Below, piece by piece: positions 63,362-64,000 of a stretch of DNA of 64,000 nucleotides. The notes under the pieces were generated by a model that saw only the letters and a list, made by a program, of their open reading frames with translations, had not been told where the DNA came from and did no database searches. This stretch comes from JBDNJM01 sp041687755 (GTDB lineage: Bacteria > Planctomycetota > UBA1135 > GCA-002686595). A program made the translations under genes and the position numbers. Position 1 is the stretch's first letter, and every line of letters starts with the position of its first letter. The stretch lies in NCBI GenBank assembly GCA_041687755.1, contig JBDNJM010000045.1, positions 1-64,000 of the forward strand, read 5' to 3'.

Positions 63362-64000
63362 ATGGCCAAGCACCGTTCAGCCACCGAAGTCACTGTCGCC
63401 CCCCTCGCCGAGCGCAGCGTGCTGGAGACTTGGATCGACCAATACTGGAAGATCGGCCTCGCCCTCTTCGCGGTGATCGCGGGCGGCATCCTGTTTCGGC
63501 AGTACCGCACCGAGCAGGCCCAAAAAGTCCAGGACCAGGGATGGGCCGGCCTGAACGGCCTGATCGACGTCGTCGAGCCCCAGTTCGGCGCTCCCCAGGT
63601 CTCCATCGGCGACCCGGCCGCGCTCGAGCGATTCGCCACCGAGAACGCCTCGATCGGCGCCGGCGCCTGGGCCCAGCTGATGGCCGTTTCGGGCCACGCC
63701 GACCAGAACGAGTTCGACGCGGCGCTCGCGGCGCTCGACGTGTTTTCCGCGAACTACGCCGACCACCCGCTCAGCACCCAGACCCTCGACTTCGACGGCA
63801 CCGAGAAGACGGTTGCCGCTGAGCTGCGCGACCGCCTGCAGTCTCTGAGCACGCTCCACACCGAGCTCCCCGGTCTCCAGGGCAACCCGGATCCGCCGGC
63901 CGGCTCGCCGCGCGTGCGGATCAACACCAGCGAAGGAGCCATCGAGGTCACGCTCTACCAGGAGCGCGCGCCCGAGCACGTGGCGAACTTCCTCAAGCTC
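63362..64000 (+). CDS. membrane-anchored cyclophilin-type peptidyl-prolyl isomerase (partial)
   Basis: The first 213 residues of a gene running off the window. From the ATG at 63362, a ~30-residue cytoplasmic segment leads into one membrane helix (IGLALFAVIAGGILF, residues ~35-50) and a ~130-residue helical region (ENASIGAGAWAQLMAVSGHA, ELRDRLQSLSTLHTELPGLQ) like the membrane-proximal part of YfgM/PpiD-type proteins. At residue ~187 a cyclophilin domain starts: VRINTSEGAIEVTLYQERAP then EHVANFLKL. It would catalyse cis-trans proline isomerisation for proteins emerging from the Sec channel. The catalytic Arg and most of the domain lie beyond 64000. Confidence 0.85.
   Translation, partial: MAKHRSATEVTVAPLAERSVLETWIDQYWKIGLALFAVIAGGILFRQYRTEQAQKVQDQGWAGLNGLIDVVEPQFGAPQVSIGDPAALERFATENASIGAGAWAQLMAVSGHADQNEFDAALAALDVFSANYADHPLSTQTLDFDGTEKTVAAELRDRLQSLSTLHTELPGLQGNPDPPAGSPRVRINTSEGAIEVTLYQERAPEHVANFLKL

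Overview
The window looks like a chromosome segment of a high-GC planctomycete. The best match is the group with ~65-70% GC, many secreted FG-GAP, beta-propeller and HEAT proteins, ECF sigma factors fused to membrane and carboxypeptidase-regulatory domains, and DUF1570-type peptidases. This placement rests on the style of the proteins and was not tested phylogenetically. There are no rRNA or tRNA genes and no CRISPR array.

Layout. 0.3-6 kb: small soluble enzymes and a regulator (PLD-like protein, TetR regulator divergent from a DUF418-type membrane protein, secreted DNRLRE protein, GFA protein, GNAT, molybdopterin oxidoreductase). 6-7.2 kb: a damaged ECF sigma factor gene. 7.2-12 kb: two large secreted proteins. 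12-14.6 kb: an overlapping histidine kinase/response regulator pair. 15-17 kb: a membrane-anchored HEAT-like protein and a TPR lipoprotein. 17.1-20.3 kb: three consecutive decayed genes (PAF/LamG-type surface protein with three in-frame stops, truncated Old Yellow Enzyme, frameshifted methyltransferase) plus a long hairpin. 20.3-24.6 kb: secreted esterase-like, SOUL haem-binding-like and FG-GAP lipoproteins. 24.8-27.9 kb: the housekeeping pair gyrA-yqeY. 28.7-36.2 kb: flavin reductase-like protein, a TPR/gluzincin/LamG-like protein, M48 peptidase with RNase HIII, and a divergent cystathionine beta-synthase. 37.2-39.6 kb: one long decayed sigma-TM-carboxypeptidase-regulatory gene.

40.0-44.0 kb is a compact divergent module of three uncharacterised genes (a long coiled-coil protein resembling the TelA/'cell surface protein' family, a DUF6384 membrane protein and a coiled-coil protein with a basic low-complexity tail). 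It looks like a conserved but undescribed system.

44.2-52.4 kb is an AT-richer island (52% GC in 60-base samples counted by hand, against 72% in gyrA). It holds four co-directional secreted proteins, including two small Cys-containing proteins that look like distant paralogues and a lamin-tail protein with a Gly/Ala-rich bacteriocin-like C terminus, followed by an IS66 remnant, an orphan membrane protein with cassette-like borders, and a truncated sigma factor. 52.5-62.9 kb is a minus-strand block: GT2 glycosyltransferase, alpha/beta hydrolase, two giant paralogous envelope proteins that carry pseudopilin GspG-like calcium-loop motifs, DUF72, a DUF374 acyltransferase, and a secreted repeat protein. 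The window ends inside a membrane-anchored cyclophilin-type peptidyl-prolyl isomerase gene.

Many starts were moved inward from the longest reading frame to a signal peptide, lipobox or overlapping-stop start. All three sigma-like genes in the window are damaged, so either decay of recently expanded gene families or indel errors in the assembly should be kept in mind.
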